Of a stretch of DNA of 37,810 nt, positions 24,301 through 32,252 are shown piece after piece (position 1 is the first letter of the stretch; the number at the start of each line of letters is the position of its first letter). The stretch spans positions 1 through 37,810 of the forward strand of contig JAFZVH010000046.1 in the NCBI GenBank assembly GCA_017617915.1, written 5' to 3'. The notes under the pieces are model-generated. The model made no database searches and had not been told where the DNA came from. It worked only from the letters and a program-made list of their open reading frames with translations. A program made the translations under genes and the position numbers. This stretch comes from Alphaproteobacteria bacterium (lineage in GTDB: Bacteria > Pseudomonadota > Alphaproteobacteria > Rs-D84).

Positions 24301-26497
24301 TTTAAAAATCTCTGGTAATATGAACTATTTCACCAAGGTATCGAAAAACGGTAGCGATGTAGTATTCAGTGATAAACTGATGAATACATCTGGTATGCAT
24401 AATCAGTTAGGTGATTGGGCAGATGGTAATTATATTTCTGCATCCAGTACATATGACACCACAACAGATGCATATACTGCACAAGGTCAGACTGTCGGCC
24501 AGGCTTTGACAGCATTGGATAATGCAATGGCAAATGTTGCCGTAACCGCAAATGCAGGTGATTTGCACACGGCAATTAATACAATTATGACTTATCCTGG
24601 TGTTTCTGCAGATGATAAGAGAGATGCCTTGGCAGGATTGTTAACAACGGGGACGGTTGCAGACCAAACCCTTACGGCGGCATCTACTGCTGAAGCAGTG
24701 TCCAGTTACTTAATTCTGACTGGCGACTTAATGTCTGAATATGACTTTGGTTGGGATATCAATACTGGGTTGCAGAACGACTTGGATGCCAATGATAAAT
24801 ACAAAATTGCTGTGCTGAATAATACGGCTGTGACAGACAAAACTGTTGCGGGCGCAATCAATGCTAATACAGCAAGTATAAATGCGTTGGATTCGGCAAT
24901 GACGGGCAAGCAGTCGTTGATTGATGACGAAAACAAACTTGCGGCATCGTTGATTGAAACAAGCACAAGTGCACAATTTGTGTCTGCGGCAGAAAAGTCA
25001 ACATGGAACGGAAAACAGAATGCGATTACTGACAGTTCTACAATTGCAAAAGACGGAACAGGACTGAAGATTGTCGATCATTCTGTTGGTTCAACCCAAT
25101 TGTCTTCAGATGTTAATACATTGTTAACAAAGGCTGGTACTGCATTACAGACATCGGCTTTGACCAATACTAATTTGAGTGGTACCACACAGGCGGCTAA
25201 TTTGACATTGTCGGGAAATCTGACTCTGGGTGGCGTTACAACAAATGGTATTGATACGGTAGTGACAGCGGAAAGTACAAAACTGATAACATCTGGTGCG
25301 GTAAGCACTGCGATCACAAACGCATTGGAAAACAGCGGTTATCAAACATCTGAGAATGTTAATACATCAATTGCAAACAATGGACAAAACGCTGTATATA
25401 ATGCAAATACTGTCCAAGCAGGTACAGTTGGTAAGGCTATCAAAGATATCAATGATGTTATGGGGACAATTAATGGTTTGATTGCCAGTGCAGACGCAAC
25501 TACAACATCAAACAATGTGACACCATACAGTGGAAACTTGGCGGTTGGAACAACCGTAGAAGGACACTTGTTGGCGTTGGATGCATCGATTGGTGATATG
25601 CGTGGTTTTGCGGCAACCGATGGAACGGGCAATACCTATGCGACCAATACAACCAGTGTCGCTGCTAACTTAGTGGCCTTGGATGGTGCAGCACAAACAA
25701 ATGCCCAAGCGATAAGCGATTTGGAAACCGTTGTAGGCCATGCAAGTTCGGGTACTAATGCGGCAACAGGTTTGTTTGCAAATGTCGAGACAAATGCAAA
25801 TGCGATTGCAGTATTGAATGGCGATGAATCGGTTGCAAATTCTGTTGCAAATAAGATCGCAACGGCTTTGGCAGATAGCGGCATGATGACAACAGGAAAT
25901 GTTACTGCGGCGATTGTATCGCAAGGTCAAAATGCAACATATAACGTAAATACTGTTCAAGCTGGCACGGTTGGTAAGGCAATTGCTGATAATGCAAGTG
26001 CAATCGAGGACATCAATGATTCTGCTGTGATGCAATCTGGTATTACCAGTGAAAAGGTTGCTTTGATTGATACCAATGCAGCAGATATAGCAGCGGAAAG
26101 AACACGTGCGATGGATGCGGAAACAACTTTGCGTAACGATTTCGCAAGTGCGGATACCTTGACTTTGGTTGATGCCAAGAATTTTGCCGCGCAACGTGAT
26201 GCGTTGACACTGGGTGCGGCGAATGCCTATACTGACAGACAAGTCGAAAAGTTGGATAAGAACTTGTCTGCTGGTGTTGCTGGCGCAGTTGCATTGTCTT
26301 CGGTTGCGGTGTCTAATGTTCATCGTGGCGAAGTATCTGTTGGCGCCGGATATGGTTACTTTAATGGTCAGTCCGCAGGTGCCTTTGGTGCGGCGATGGG
26401 GCTGTCAAACAGATGGTCGGTTAATGCCGGTGCGGGCGTGTCGGGATATGATGTATCCTTCCGCGCAGGTACGAATTATAAATTCAAATTGTTCTAA
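21335..26497 (+). CDS. Giant surface adhesin: Pmp-like beta-helix plus YadA-type trimeric anchor, 1720 aa
   Basis: Signal peptide about 1-28 (ends MPAMGA). Residues ~285-535 carry Chlamydia Pmp-like GGA(I/V/L) and FxxN motifs (GGAVFNGMG, FENNGADYDGGAI, FSDNSSNYGGAIA, FADNTANDMGGAIYN), a right-handed beta-helix signature. A long Thr/Asn/Ala-rich passenger follows. From ~1010 a stalk appears, with two copies of a unit GQNA-x-YN-x-NTVQAGTVGKAI (about 1348 and 1531) and heptad-like segments (LVALDGAAQTNAQAISDLE). Residues ~1627-1720 are a YadA-type anchor: AYTDRQVEKLDKNLSAGVAG, AVALSSVAVSNV and GEVSVGAGYGYFNGQSAGAF, ending in Phe. YadA anchors form trimers in the outer membrane, whereas Pmp passengers are usually on monomeric autotransporters, so the combination is unusual. 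AAGGGGGA precedes the ATG. Confidence 0.85.
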   Translation: MKKFHRVHNIVLGVSVLPALLIMPAMGAAPNLDGDAFLFGDVNWTNQNVAYGQAAFGGRRMNVWNGQQYQNDFPQYQMAGRSLTMSSSDIYVGPVTLTLRELGADEAFKFNYQWIVNNDPETDIDLASDEWAGVKWNDSYHSVTDEETGDVLSVGVYEKLSSVIGASNANYTANPVFVMSRRDDDVAAGSMSFTGTTAMIDGSTINADSISVTDGSVLTIANQDHSKLGAFLPGDIDSDGVTTLNARTIDIDGSRILVNEDASLTVNATERATFENGVTNGYGGMLYNMGNVTISNATFDNNHTSTEGYGGAVFNGMGLLTLNNVTFENNGADYDGGAISSATSNIRADAKPDDFTADVINETTVRAYWASKNGFDAKNKMIITDSTFDHNTVNLYSGGALGVYSDAFIQGSHFTDNNAGGHTPADSTDGGGAIYAGGWARLDINDSDFSDNSSNYGGAIATTRAGKENGIYLHISNSEFIHNTATVAGGAIANDFADAIFTDVKFADNTANDMGGAIYNKNGLTIAARNKDVTFANNTANGSANDIYNAGSLALDASAGRLISLAGGIDGVSGTLDIVGDGTVDIANALKNQTVTQSAGELHLRDVDLTGSTIAVGKNATINTIDNAVNDYSSFITLADGASVRADATDTAADKFALATDKTVNLTSLNLLSDFTGEKINQLTSSGKIAVADTVKTYTSTTKYTVAGSSDNSGNITITSAGTGGLFAAADDTTTGTREAVTYSVTADDTTVASAAEIKNADLIVKGNGATNQVSLDANLTVGDTSSLTIEDASFAGAGTIENKSGGVLTILDSIIATNINNAGVLYSDPTTYSAVVSNSGTASFDADTFDTTATLNNTGIVNLLNGVIFNDGAKITGNGVTNLVSGETVFNNTVSSNTVKLAKGADFSGILTGTGALDTRNDTIDEITGGVAGGNLYVDAKLRGVTGAIDTLASSTGATIKEINITDSEYGTNGSYALTVGDALLANDLKISGNMNYFTKVSKNGSDVVFSDKLMNTSGMHNQLGDWADGNYISASSTYDTTTDAYTAQGQTVGQALTALDNAMANVAVTANAGDLHTAINTIMTYPGVSADDKRDALAGLLTTGTVADQTLTAASTAEAVSSYLILTGDLMSEYDFGWDINTGLQNDLDANDKYKIAVLNNTAVTDKTVAGAINANTASINALDSAMTGKQSLIDDENKLAASLIETSTSAQFVSAAEKSTWNGKQNAITDSSTIAKDGTGLKIVDHSVGSTQLSSDVNTLLTKAGTALQTSALTNTNLSGTTQAANLTLSGNLTLGGVTTNGIDTVVTAESTKLITSGAVSTAITNALENSGYQTSENVNTSIANNGQNAVYNANTVQAGTVGKAIKDINDVMGTINGLIASADATTTSNNVTPYSGNLAVGTTVEGHLLALDASIGDMRGFAATDGTGNTYATNTTSVAANLVALDGAAQTNAQAISDLETVVGHASSGTNAATGLFANVETNANAIAVLNGDESVANSVANKIATALADSGMMTTGNVTAAIVSQGQNATYNVNTVQAGTVGKAIADNASAIEDINDSAVMQSGITSEKVALIDTNAADIAAERTRAMDAETTLRNDFASADTLTLVDAKNFAAQRDALTLGAANAYTDRQVEKLDKNLSAGVAGAVALSSVAVSNVHRGEVSVGAGYGYFNGQSAGAFGAAMGLSNRWSVNAGAGVSGYDVSFRAGTNYKFKLF

Positions 26498-26521
26498 TTA
26501 TAGAAAATTTGAATTCGAATT

Positions 26522-26552
26522 GTGTGGGCGCAAGTGCGCCCACATATTTTTT
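26522..26552 (+). terminator. Intrinsic terminator after the YadA-type gene
   Basis: GTGGGCGC-AAGT-GCGCCCAC (26524-26543) followed by ATATTTTTT. Confidence 0.9.
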
Positions 26553-26564
26553 AGAATTTTATTC

Positions 26565-26593
26565 TTGTGTTATAGGCGCGTGCAGTGTATCAT
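26565..26593 (+). promoter_or_regulatory. Promoter of the 1265 aa autotransporter gene
   Basis: TTGTGT (26565-26570), 17-base spacer, TATCAT (26588-26593). Start near 26600, with AGAGAGGGA before TTG 26620. Confidence 0.55.
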
Positions 26594-26619
26594 ATTACTT
26601 GTTAAAGAGAGGGAATAAA

Positions 26620-29600
26620 TTGAAGAAATATTATGTTATTTTATTAGGTGCATTTGTTTGTGCAGTATTTGGCGACTCGTCTGTATTTGCTGACATTATT
26701 ACAACCAGACAGGAAGTGAATGATGGCAATGAACTGACTGTTAATGCTGATTTATACCAAGGCATAAATAATCCTTGGCTTGACGGGGGTGCGATTTGGA
26801 ATGCGGGCACATTGACGGTGAATCAGGGCAGTTTTACGGGTAATGTGGGTAAAAATGGTGGTGCAATTTATAATTCTGGTACGACTGTTATAACCGGGGG
26901 AACTTTTTCAGGAAATACTGGGCGGGCCAATGGTGGCGCAATATATTCTTCTGGAACCTTGACGATAAACTCAAGCGCAGCTAGGGGGGTGTTGTTTGAA
27001 AATAACAAGATGGTTGGTAATGCGGCGAATGATATCTATTTGGTTGGTGTTGATGCGGATAATCGTACAGTATTAAACCTGAATGCTTATGATGCGCAAA
27101 CGCATAACATTCAATTGAATGGCGGTATTGCGGGCGAATATTATGATATCAATATAAATGGTAATGCTGGGTATACTGGTCGGGTTGTTGTTGGTAATTT
27201 AACAGGCGCGAGTAATTTGACAATAAGTGCCGGTGAACTGGTTGTGTTGGGGGGCGCTAATAATGGTCAGATATCTGGTACAGGTACATTTGTCGTTGGT
27301 AATGGCAGTGCGTCGGTTACGTATAATAATGCGGGATTTATTTCCGCACCGGTAAATATTGCAGCAAACGGAACATTGTCTACTGATGCGCATTTCTTGC
27401 ATTCAGATGTTGTGAATAATGGGGTATTGCAACTGAATGATGCAAGTTTAAGTCATAATATTACGGGTGGTGGAATAACGCGCATAAATGGAACAGTTTC
27501 AACTTCGGCAACCATTGCAAATTCCATTAGTATTTTGTCAAACAAATCTTTGACCGCGGCATCGGCGAATTTGTTGGCTGGTACGGTTGCAAATTCTGGC
27601 ACATTGACATTGAATGGTGGAACATTGTCGACAAATATCACTGGCGTTCCTGGGCAAACCGTTATAGATGGCACGGTTATTGCGGCGTCTAGTGTCAACA
27701 TCCAAAACGCTGTCACAATAAATTCTGGTAAATCTTTGCAAATAAATGCCTATGGTTTGCATGGCGCAGTGGATAATTCTGGAACATTATTCTTGGGCGA
27801 TGGAACTTTGGCCAGGTCGGTAAGTGGAACTGGTACAACGCATATTTCGGGTGTGGTTTATTTGAATGATTCAATTTCAAATGCGATAGTGATAGATGAT
27901 GAAAATGAATTGACGGCCAATGCAGACAATATTGGTGGTGATTTAGATAATCAAAATGGAACATTATTTTTGACAGGCGGTGCTTTGGGGCACAGTGTTT
28001 CGGGTGCCGGTAATACGCATATCACAAATACTGTTGAATTTGCAGATAATATCGGTGTTGCCAATGTTGTTACGGTTGATGCAAGCAATCAGTTGACTGC
28101 AAATGCAAGTGCTTTTCAAAACGCTGTTATAAATCAGGCAGGCACATTGACATTGAACGGTGGGTTGTTATCGGCAAATATTACTGGGGCAGGTAGCACA
28201 CATATCGTCAATGATGTCACAGTAAATGCAGATGTTGCAAATGATTTGTATTTGGATAATACCAGTGTCACAACCTTTGGCACCAGTGGTGCGATTACGG
28301 ATGGTGGAAGAATTGTTGCAAATGGTGGTGGGTTATCATTTATAGATGATGTGATAGACACAATCGATTTACAACAGATTGACTTGCAGCAAAATATGAA
28401 TGTTGCATTGGATTTGAATTTGGCGGACTTAACATCAGATGTATTTAGTGCAAACTATGATACGCATAGTGCGGCAAACAAGTGGGTTATTGTTTCAAAA
28501 TTGAATTTGATGACAAATACTACGAATTTGATAGACGATGATACGACACTGCATATTGTTGATGGCACAATCGGAAGCAAAGTCAAACTTGCGGATAATA
28601 TAGAATTTGTAAACGCAGGCGATATAGCAAGTGTATTGTTGGGATATAATTATAATGCAACCACAGGGGGCGATATAAAACTGTCCTATGCTACGATTGA
28701 AGATGCAGTCACATCGGCGGTCGCGTCAGACAAGACAATTGTGTTGGGGCAAGATACCAATGTTAATTCTGGTGCGGCATTGGTCGGCAATTCTTTGGCG
28801 ATTTCTGGCGCAAATCATTCCATTACTGGTGACGGGAATACGGGTATTTCTGTATCCAGTGGTCAAGATTTAACAATATCAAATGTTTCTGAAATTAGTG
28901 GTTTTACTAATACAATAACAAATAATGGTGGAACAGTGTCTTTGTCCGCGGTGAATTTTGCGAATTCGGCGACAACAGATATTGTGAATAATTCTGGTAC
29001 GTTGAATTTAAATAATGTCCAGATCAACGCTATTTCAAATGATGGCGCACTGAATTTAATTGGCGATGTTGTTTTGAACGGCGACATCACAGGTGGTGGC
29101 GATTTGTTGGTTGATTCAGGTGCTGTGTTGAATTTGGGTGGTCAAGCGATAACTCAAGATAGTATCACTGTCAATGGTCTGGTTCAAACATCTGTGTCGA
29201 ACATGGGGCATTTGACCGCAGGTGTAATCGGTGGCGATGGCGTGTTAGAATTGTTGGATGTGCGCGCGTCTGGTTTGTATGATTTGTTTGAAGGTGTTTC
29301 AACTTTGCCAGTTGATGCAGGTGCTTTGTTTAATACAACAAATACTGCATCGGGTGTTTTAGTAGAAATAAAACCGGCAGATGAAATAGTTATGGCATAC
29401 GATATTAGTACCGATGCGGCCAATACGATAGTGAATTTAGCGAACACAACAGATGATGGTTTAGTTGATGTTGGTGTGCGTATGCGTGATGAATTGTTGG
29501 CTGGCAATACAGATTTTGTAGAACGTGTTACCGATTCTTTGAATCCTGAAACGGGCGCAGTTGTGCAATCTGTTCATACTGTTGCACGTGATGTTGTAAG

Positions 29601-30417
29601 TAAAATTGCCACCGCCAGAGATACCATCAAACCGTCAAAGGCCGACAAAGGTGTTGCGATTTGGACCCAAGGTATTTATGCACATACTAAACAAAATGAT
29701 ATGTTCGGTGGCAATATGCATGGTGTTTCTGGTGGGGTTGTTCAATTTGATGCGAATAAATTGTTTGGACTTGGGTATTCATTTGGGCATTCTGATATTT
29801 TGACCAATTCGCGTGATATAGATGCAGATGCATCAACATTGTTCTTGTATGGGCAATATCGGCGTGCAAATTGGTATGCAAACGCAATGTTGAATTATAC
29901 AGTGTCTGATTTTACCGAAGATGCGAATATATCCGGTATAAAGATTGTCGCAAATTATGATGCTAAATCTTATGGCGCCCAGATTATGACAGGTTATGAT
30001 TTCACAGATGGTATGACACCAGAAATTGGGTTGCAGTATATGCATATGGATATCGATGCATATAAGAATTCTTTGGGGGTTAAAAACAGTTTTGAAAGTT
30101 CTGATTATTTGACTTTTGTGCTTGGTACAAAGTATGCGCATGACTTTGATATTGCAGGCAAAGTGTTGTTGCAACCCCAAGCGCACTATGCATTAAAATA
30201 TGATATGCTGTCTGATACTTCAACTGTCACAGTGTCTACGCCAGATGTTGCATCTTATACGTTGGATGTTGAACGTTTGTCGCGTATGGCGGGCGAATTG
30301 GGAATTGGACTTAGTGCAAAATACCGTGGATTTAATTTATCATTGAATTATGATTTAGAATTGCGTGACGGGTACAGTGCACAATACGGTCGTGTGAAAC
30401 TTAAATATAATTTCTAG
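26620..30417 (+). CDS. Classical autotransporter with repeat passenger, 1265 aa, TTG start
   Basis: Start TTG 26620 is chosen: GAGAGGGA lies just upstream and the signal peptide (KKYYVILLGAFVCAVFGDSSVFA) begins there. The longer frame from 26509 runs back through the previous terminator. The passenger opens with beta-helix turns (NGGAIYNSG, NGGAIYSSG) and a segment AANDIYLVG...IQLNGGIAG that matches the 1720 aa protein's ANDIYNAG...ISLAGGIDG. Five ~60-residue repeats follow (residues ~260-552). A last ~260-residue autotransporter beta-domain starts near GVAIWTQGIYAHTK, with paired strands (WYANAMLNYTVS, YGAQIMTGYDF) and the usual terminal Phe (VKLKYNF). The product should be a surface-displayed, perhaps adhesive, protein. 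No protease motif was seen. It is adjacent to the YadA-type gene but has its own promoter. Confidence 0.88.
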   Translation: MKKYYVILLGAFVCAVFGDSSVFADIITTRQEVNDGNELTVNADLYQGINNPWLDGGAIWNAGTLTVNQGSFTGNVGKNGGAIYNSGTTVITGGTFSGNTGRANGGAIYSSGTLTINSSAARGVLFENNKMVGNAANDIYLVGVDADNRTVLNLNAYDAQTHNIQLNGGIAGEYYDININGNAGYTGRVVVGNLTGASNLTISAGELVVLGGANNGQISGTGTFVVGNGSASVTYNNAGFISAPVNIAANGTLSTDAHFLHSDVVNNGVLQLNDASLSHNITGGGITRINGTVSTSATIANSISILSNKSLTAASANLLAGTVANSGTLTLNGGTLSTNITGVPGQTVIDGTVIAASSVNIQNAVTINSGKSLQINAYGLHGAVDNSGTLFLGDGTLARSVSGTGTTHISGVVYLNDSISNAIVIDDENELTANADNIGGDLDNQNGTLFLTGGALGHSVSGAGNTHITNTVEFADNIGVANVVTVDASNQLTANASAFQNAVINQAGTLTLNGGLLSANITGAGSTHIVNDVTVNADVANDLYLDNTSVTTFGTSGAITDGGRIVANGGGLSFIDDVIDTIDLQQIDLQQNMNVALDLNLADLTSDVFSANYDTHSAANKWVIVSKLNLMTNTTNLIDDDTTLHIVDGTIGSKVKLADNIEFVNAGDIASVLLGYNYNATTGGDIKLSYATIEDAVTSAVASDKTIVLGQDTNVNSGAALVGNSLAISGANHSITGDGNTGISVSSGQDLTISNVSEISGFTNTITNNGGTVSLSAVNFANSATTDIVNNSGTLNLNNVQINAISNDGALNLIGDVVLNGDITGGGDLLVDSGAVLNLGGQAITQDSITVNGLVQTSVSNMGHLTAGVIGGDGVLELLDVRASGLYDLFEGVSTLPVDAGALFNTTNTASGVLVEIKPADEIVMAYDISTDAANTIVNLANTTDDGLVDVGVRMRDELLAGNTDFVERVTDSLNPETGAVVQSVHTVARDVVSKIATARDTIKPSKADKGVAIWTQGIYAHTKQNDMFGGNMHGVSGGVVQFDANKLFGLGYSFGHSDILTNSRDIDADASTLFLYGQYRRANWYANAMLNYTVSDFTEDANISGIKIVANYDAKSYGAQIMTGYDFTDGMTPEIGLQYMHMDIDAYKNSLGVKNSFESSDYLTFVLGTKYAHDFDIAGKVLLQPQAHYALKYDMLSDTSTVTVSTPDVASYTLDVERLSRMAGELGIGLSAKYRGFNLSLNYDLELRDGYSAQYGRVKLKYNF
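27397..28276 (+). repeat. Five degenerate ~180-base coding repeats in the autotransporter passenger
   Basis: Each unit follows a pattern close to (L/I/F)-x-(G/N)-x-V-x-N-x-GTL-x-L-x-(G/D)G-x-L-x3-(I/V)(T/S)G-x-G-x-T-H-I. The copies begin near 27397, 27577, 27760, 27934 and 28114. They differ at DNA level, so the duplication is old. Confidence 0.75.
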
Positions 30418-30432
30418 GGCATTAGAAACAAA

Positions 30433-30465
30433 AAATAAATGGACGCATTTTGCGTTCATTTATTT
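30433..30465. terminator. Bidirectional terminator between autotransporter and ccrM
   Basis: AAATAAATGGACGCA pairs with TGCGTTCATTTATTT (one G-U) around TTT, with A/T runs on both sides. It serves both convergent genes. Confidence 0.85.
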
Positions 30466-30480
30466 TATGCATGGAATATT

Positions 30481-31581
30481 TTATGCCGCTTTTTTGATTC
30501 CTGTTTTGATACTGCGAACATATTTACGCAGTTCATCGATAGACACCAGTTTGCCATCGCGTTTTTCCGCCGACCAATAATCCCAACCATTATAACTGAC
30601 GCTGTGTTGCATACGTGCCGCCATAACATGAATGGATGCTTTGCCATACAGGCTGTGTACCAAATTACCGTCTGCTGTAATCATCGCGCGTTCGCCGCGT
30701 GGACTAACCAAACTTTGCCCAACATACAGCAAGCCACCTTCGATAAGTTCGCTGAATGCGACACGAATTTCATCGCGTTTAGGTTTAGCAACCTCGATAG
30801 CCGACAAATCGCGTGGAACAACATTTGCAACCCGTTCGCGTGCCGCCATAACATAAGATTGTTCGCGGTCAATGCCAATAAACCTGCGCCCTAATTCTTT
30901 TGCGGCGGCGGCGGTGGTACCACTGCCCACGAATGGGTCAAGAATTATGTCGTTTGGTTTTGTTGATGCCAAAATTACGCGGCGCAACAAATCGATAGGT
31001 TTTTGTGTGTTGTGCAAACTTTTGCCATTTTCATCTTTCAAACGTTCTTCCCCAAGGCAAATATTCATTTCCCAATCAGAACGCATTTGCTTGCCGCCGT
31101 TCAATTTTTTCATAGTTTCATAATTGAAAGTATATTTGCCGGTCTTGGTCGGTGTTGCCCATATCAGTGTTTCATGTGCGTTCGTAAAACGCGTGCCACG
31201 AAAGTTCGGCATAGGATTTGTTTTTACCCAAACAATATCATTCAAAATCCAAAAGCCCAGTTCTTGTAAAATTGCCCCCAGATGGAATATGTTGTGGTAA
31301 GAGCCCATTGCCCACATTGCGCCAGTTGGTCGTAAAACGCGTTTGCATTCTGTAAGCCAGGCGCGTGTAAATTCTTTGTATTCGTCTGTTGATTCAAAGG
31401 TGTCCCATTCGTCACGTACCGCACGCGCAGCAGTCTGATCTTCGGGGCGATAAAGAGTTTTCTGACCCAATTGCAAATTATACGGTGGATCGGCAAATAC
31501 CGCATCCACAGAACCGTCGGGAATGCCCCGCATAAGTTCTATGCAATCGCCAAGTAAAATTTTGTTTAGGTATTTGTCCAT
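30481..31581 (-). CDS. ccrM: CcrM-type DNA adenine methyltransferase (GANTC)
   Basis: 366 aa, close to Caulobacter CcrM (358 aa). A beta-class N6-adenine methyltransferase: DPPYNLQL (motif IV) near residue 32 comes first, then the recognition region (MPNFRGTRFTNAHETLIWA, MRSDWEMNICLGEERLK), then the SAM motif DPFVGSGTT. The C-terminal ~85 residues (FSELIEGGLLYVGQSL...NGWDYWSAE) are the CcrM-specific extension used in DNA binding. It methylates the A of GANTC after replication and links the cell cycle to transcription in alphaproteobacteria. The start is ATG 31581 behind GAGAGAG; an upstream TTG at 31602 falls in the -10 box. It is divergent from nrdR. Confidence 0.95.
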   Translation of the reverse strand: MDKYLNKILLGDCIELMRGIPDGSVDAVFADPPYNLQLGQKTLYRPEDQTAARAVRDEWDTFESTDEYKEFTRAWLTECKRVLRPTGAMWAMGSYHNIFHLGAILQELGFWILNDIVWVKTNPMPNFRGTRFTNAHETLIWATPTKTGKYTFNYETMKKLNGGKQMRSDWEMNICLGEERLKDENGKSLHNTQKPIDLLRRVILASTKPNDIILDPFVGSGTTAAAAKELGRRFIGIDREQSYVMAARERVANVVPRDLSAIEVAKPKRDEIRVAFSELIEGGLLYVGQSLVSPRGERAMITADGNLVHSLYGKASIHVMAARMQHSVSYNGWDYWSAEKRDGKLVSIDELRKYVRSIKTGIKKAA

Positions 31582-31601
31582 AAAACTCTCTCGTATGAAC
31601 A

Positions 31602-31610
31602 ATTATACCA
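31602..31610 (-). promoter_or_regulatory. Extended -10 promoter of ccrM
   Basis: TGGTATAAT on the - strand (31610-31602) with no clear -35. Start near 31595, giving a 14-base leader. I saw no GANTC site in 31600-31740. Confidence 0.6.
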
Positions 31611-31704
31611 TATTTTGTGTTTAATTTTTTGATAGCAAAGCGTGTAATTGTAAAAAAAAGTCTTGATTTTTTATAAAAATATCATTTTTTGAAAATAAAA
31701 ATGC

Positions 31705-31733
31705 TTTACTCTTGGCGAATAGATTGCTAAATT
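31705..31733 (+). promoter_or_regulatory. Promoter of nrdR, predicted leaderless
   Basis: TTTACT (31705-31710), 17-base spacer, TAAATT (31728-31733). The start point would be 31740-31741, the A of the nrdR ATG. Confidence 0.6.
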
Positions 31734-31740
31734 ATGCCGT

Positions 31741-32241
31741 ATGAGATGCCCTTATTGTAATTATGCAGACAGCAGGGTCGCAGATTCGCGCCCTGATATG
31801 GAGAGCGGAACTATCCGCCGTCGGCGCGTTTGCAATCAGTGTGGTGCTAAATTCACAACGGTTGAACGGGTTCAGATGCGTGATTTGGTCGTGCGCAAAA
31901 ACAGTGGCAAGACCGAAGCGTTCGATCGCGATAAACTGAAACGCAGTATCAAATTGGCTTGTCATAATCGCGAGGTTGGGGACGAACAGATTGAACGTTT
32001 GGTTGCGTCGATTCAGCGCAGATTGGAAACAGAAACGATTGACGATATGGTCACCAGTGCCCAGGTTGGTGAAATGGTTTCTGATTCTTTGTTGAATTTG
32101 GACCCGATTGCGTTTGTGCGATTTGTTTCGGTTTATCGCAAGTTTTCAAAAATTTCTGATTTTAAAAAGATTATTGACACTATCCCAGAGGTTTCAGATG
32201 ATGCGGTTGTTTGTAAACTGCCGAAAACATCATTGTTCTGA
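31741..32241 (+). CDS. nrdR: Transcriptional repressor NrdR
   Basis: 166 aa, slightly longer than usual. The N-terminal zinc ribbon has C3, C6 (MRCPYC) and C31, C34 (CNQC). It continues into the ATP-cone domain (RDLVVRKNSGKTEAFDRDKLKRSIKLAC) and ends with the family motif DPIAFVRFVSVYRKF. NrdR senses ATP/dATP and represses ribonucleotide reductase genes by binding NrdR boxes. The ATG has no ribosome binding site, and the -10 box is only 7 bases away, so the mRNA is probably leaderless. The lytic transglycosylase gene follows after 11 bases, as an operon. Confidence 0.96.
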   Translation: MRCPYCNYADSRVADSRPDMESGTIRRRRVCNQCGAKFTTVERVQMRDLVVRKNSGKTEAFDRDKLKRSIKLACHNREVGDEQIERLVASIQRRLETETIDDMVTSAQVGEMVSDSLLNLDPIAFVRFVSVYRKFSKISDFKKIIDTIPEVSDDAVVCKLPKTSLF

Positions 32242-32252
32242 AAGGTGCATAA

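Noticed and set aside
26509-26619. 37-codon upstream extension of the autotransporter
   Set aside because: It crosses the previous gene's terminator and this gene's promoter; the TTG at 26620 has a strong ribosome binding site and starts a signal peptide.
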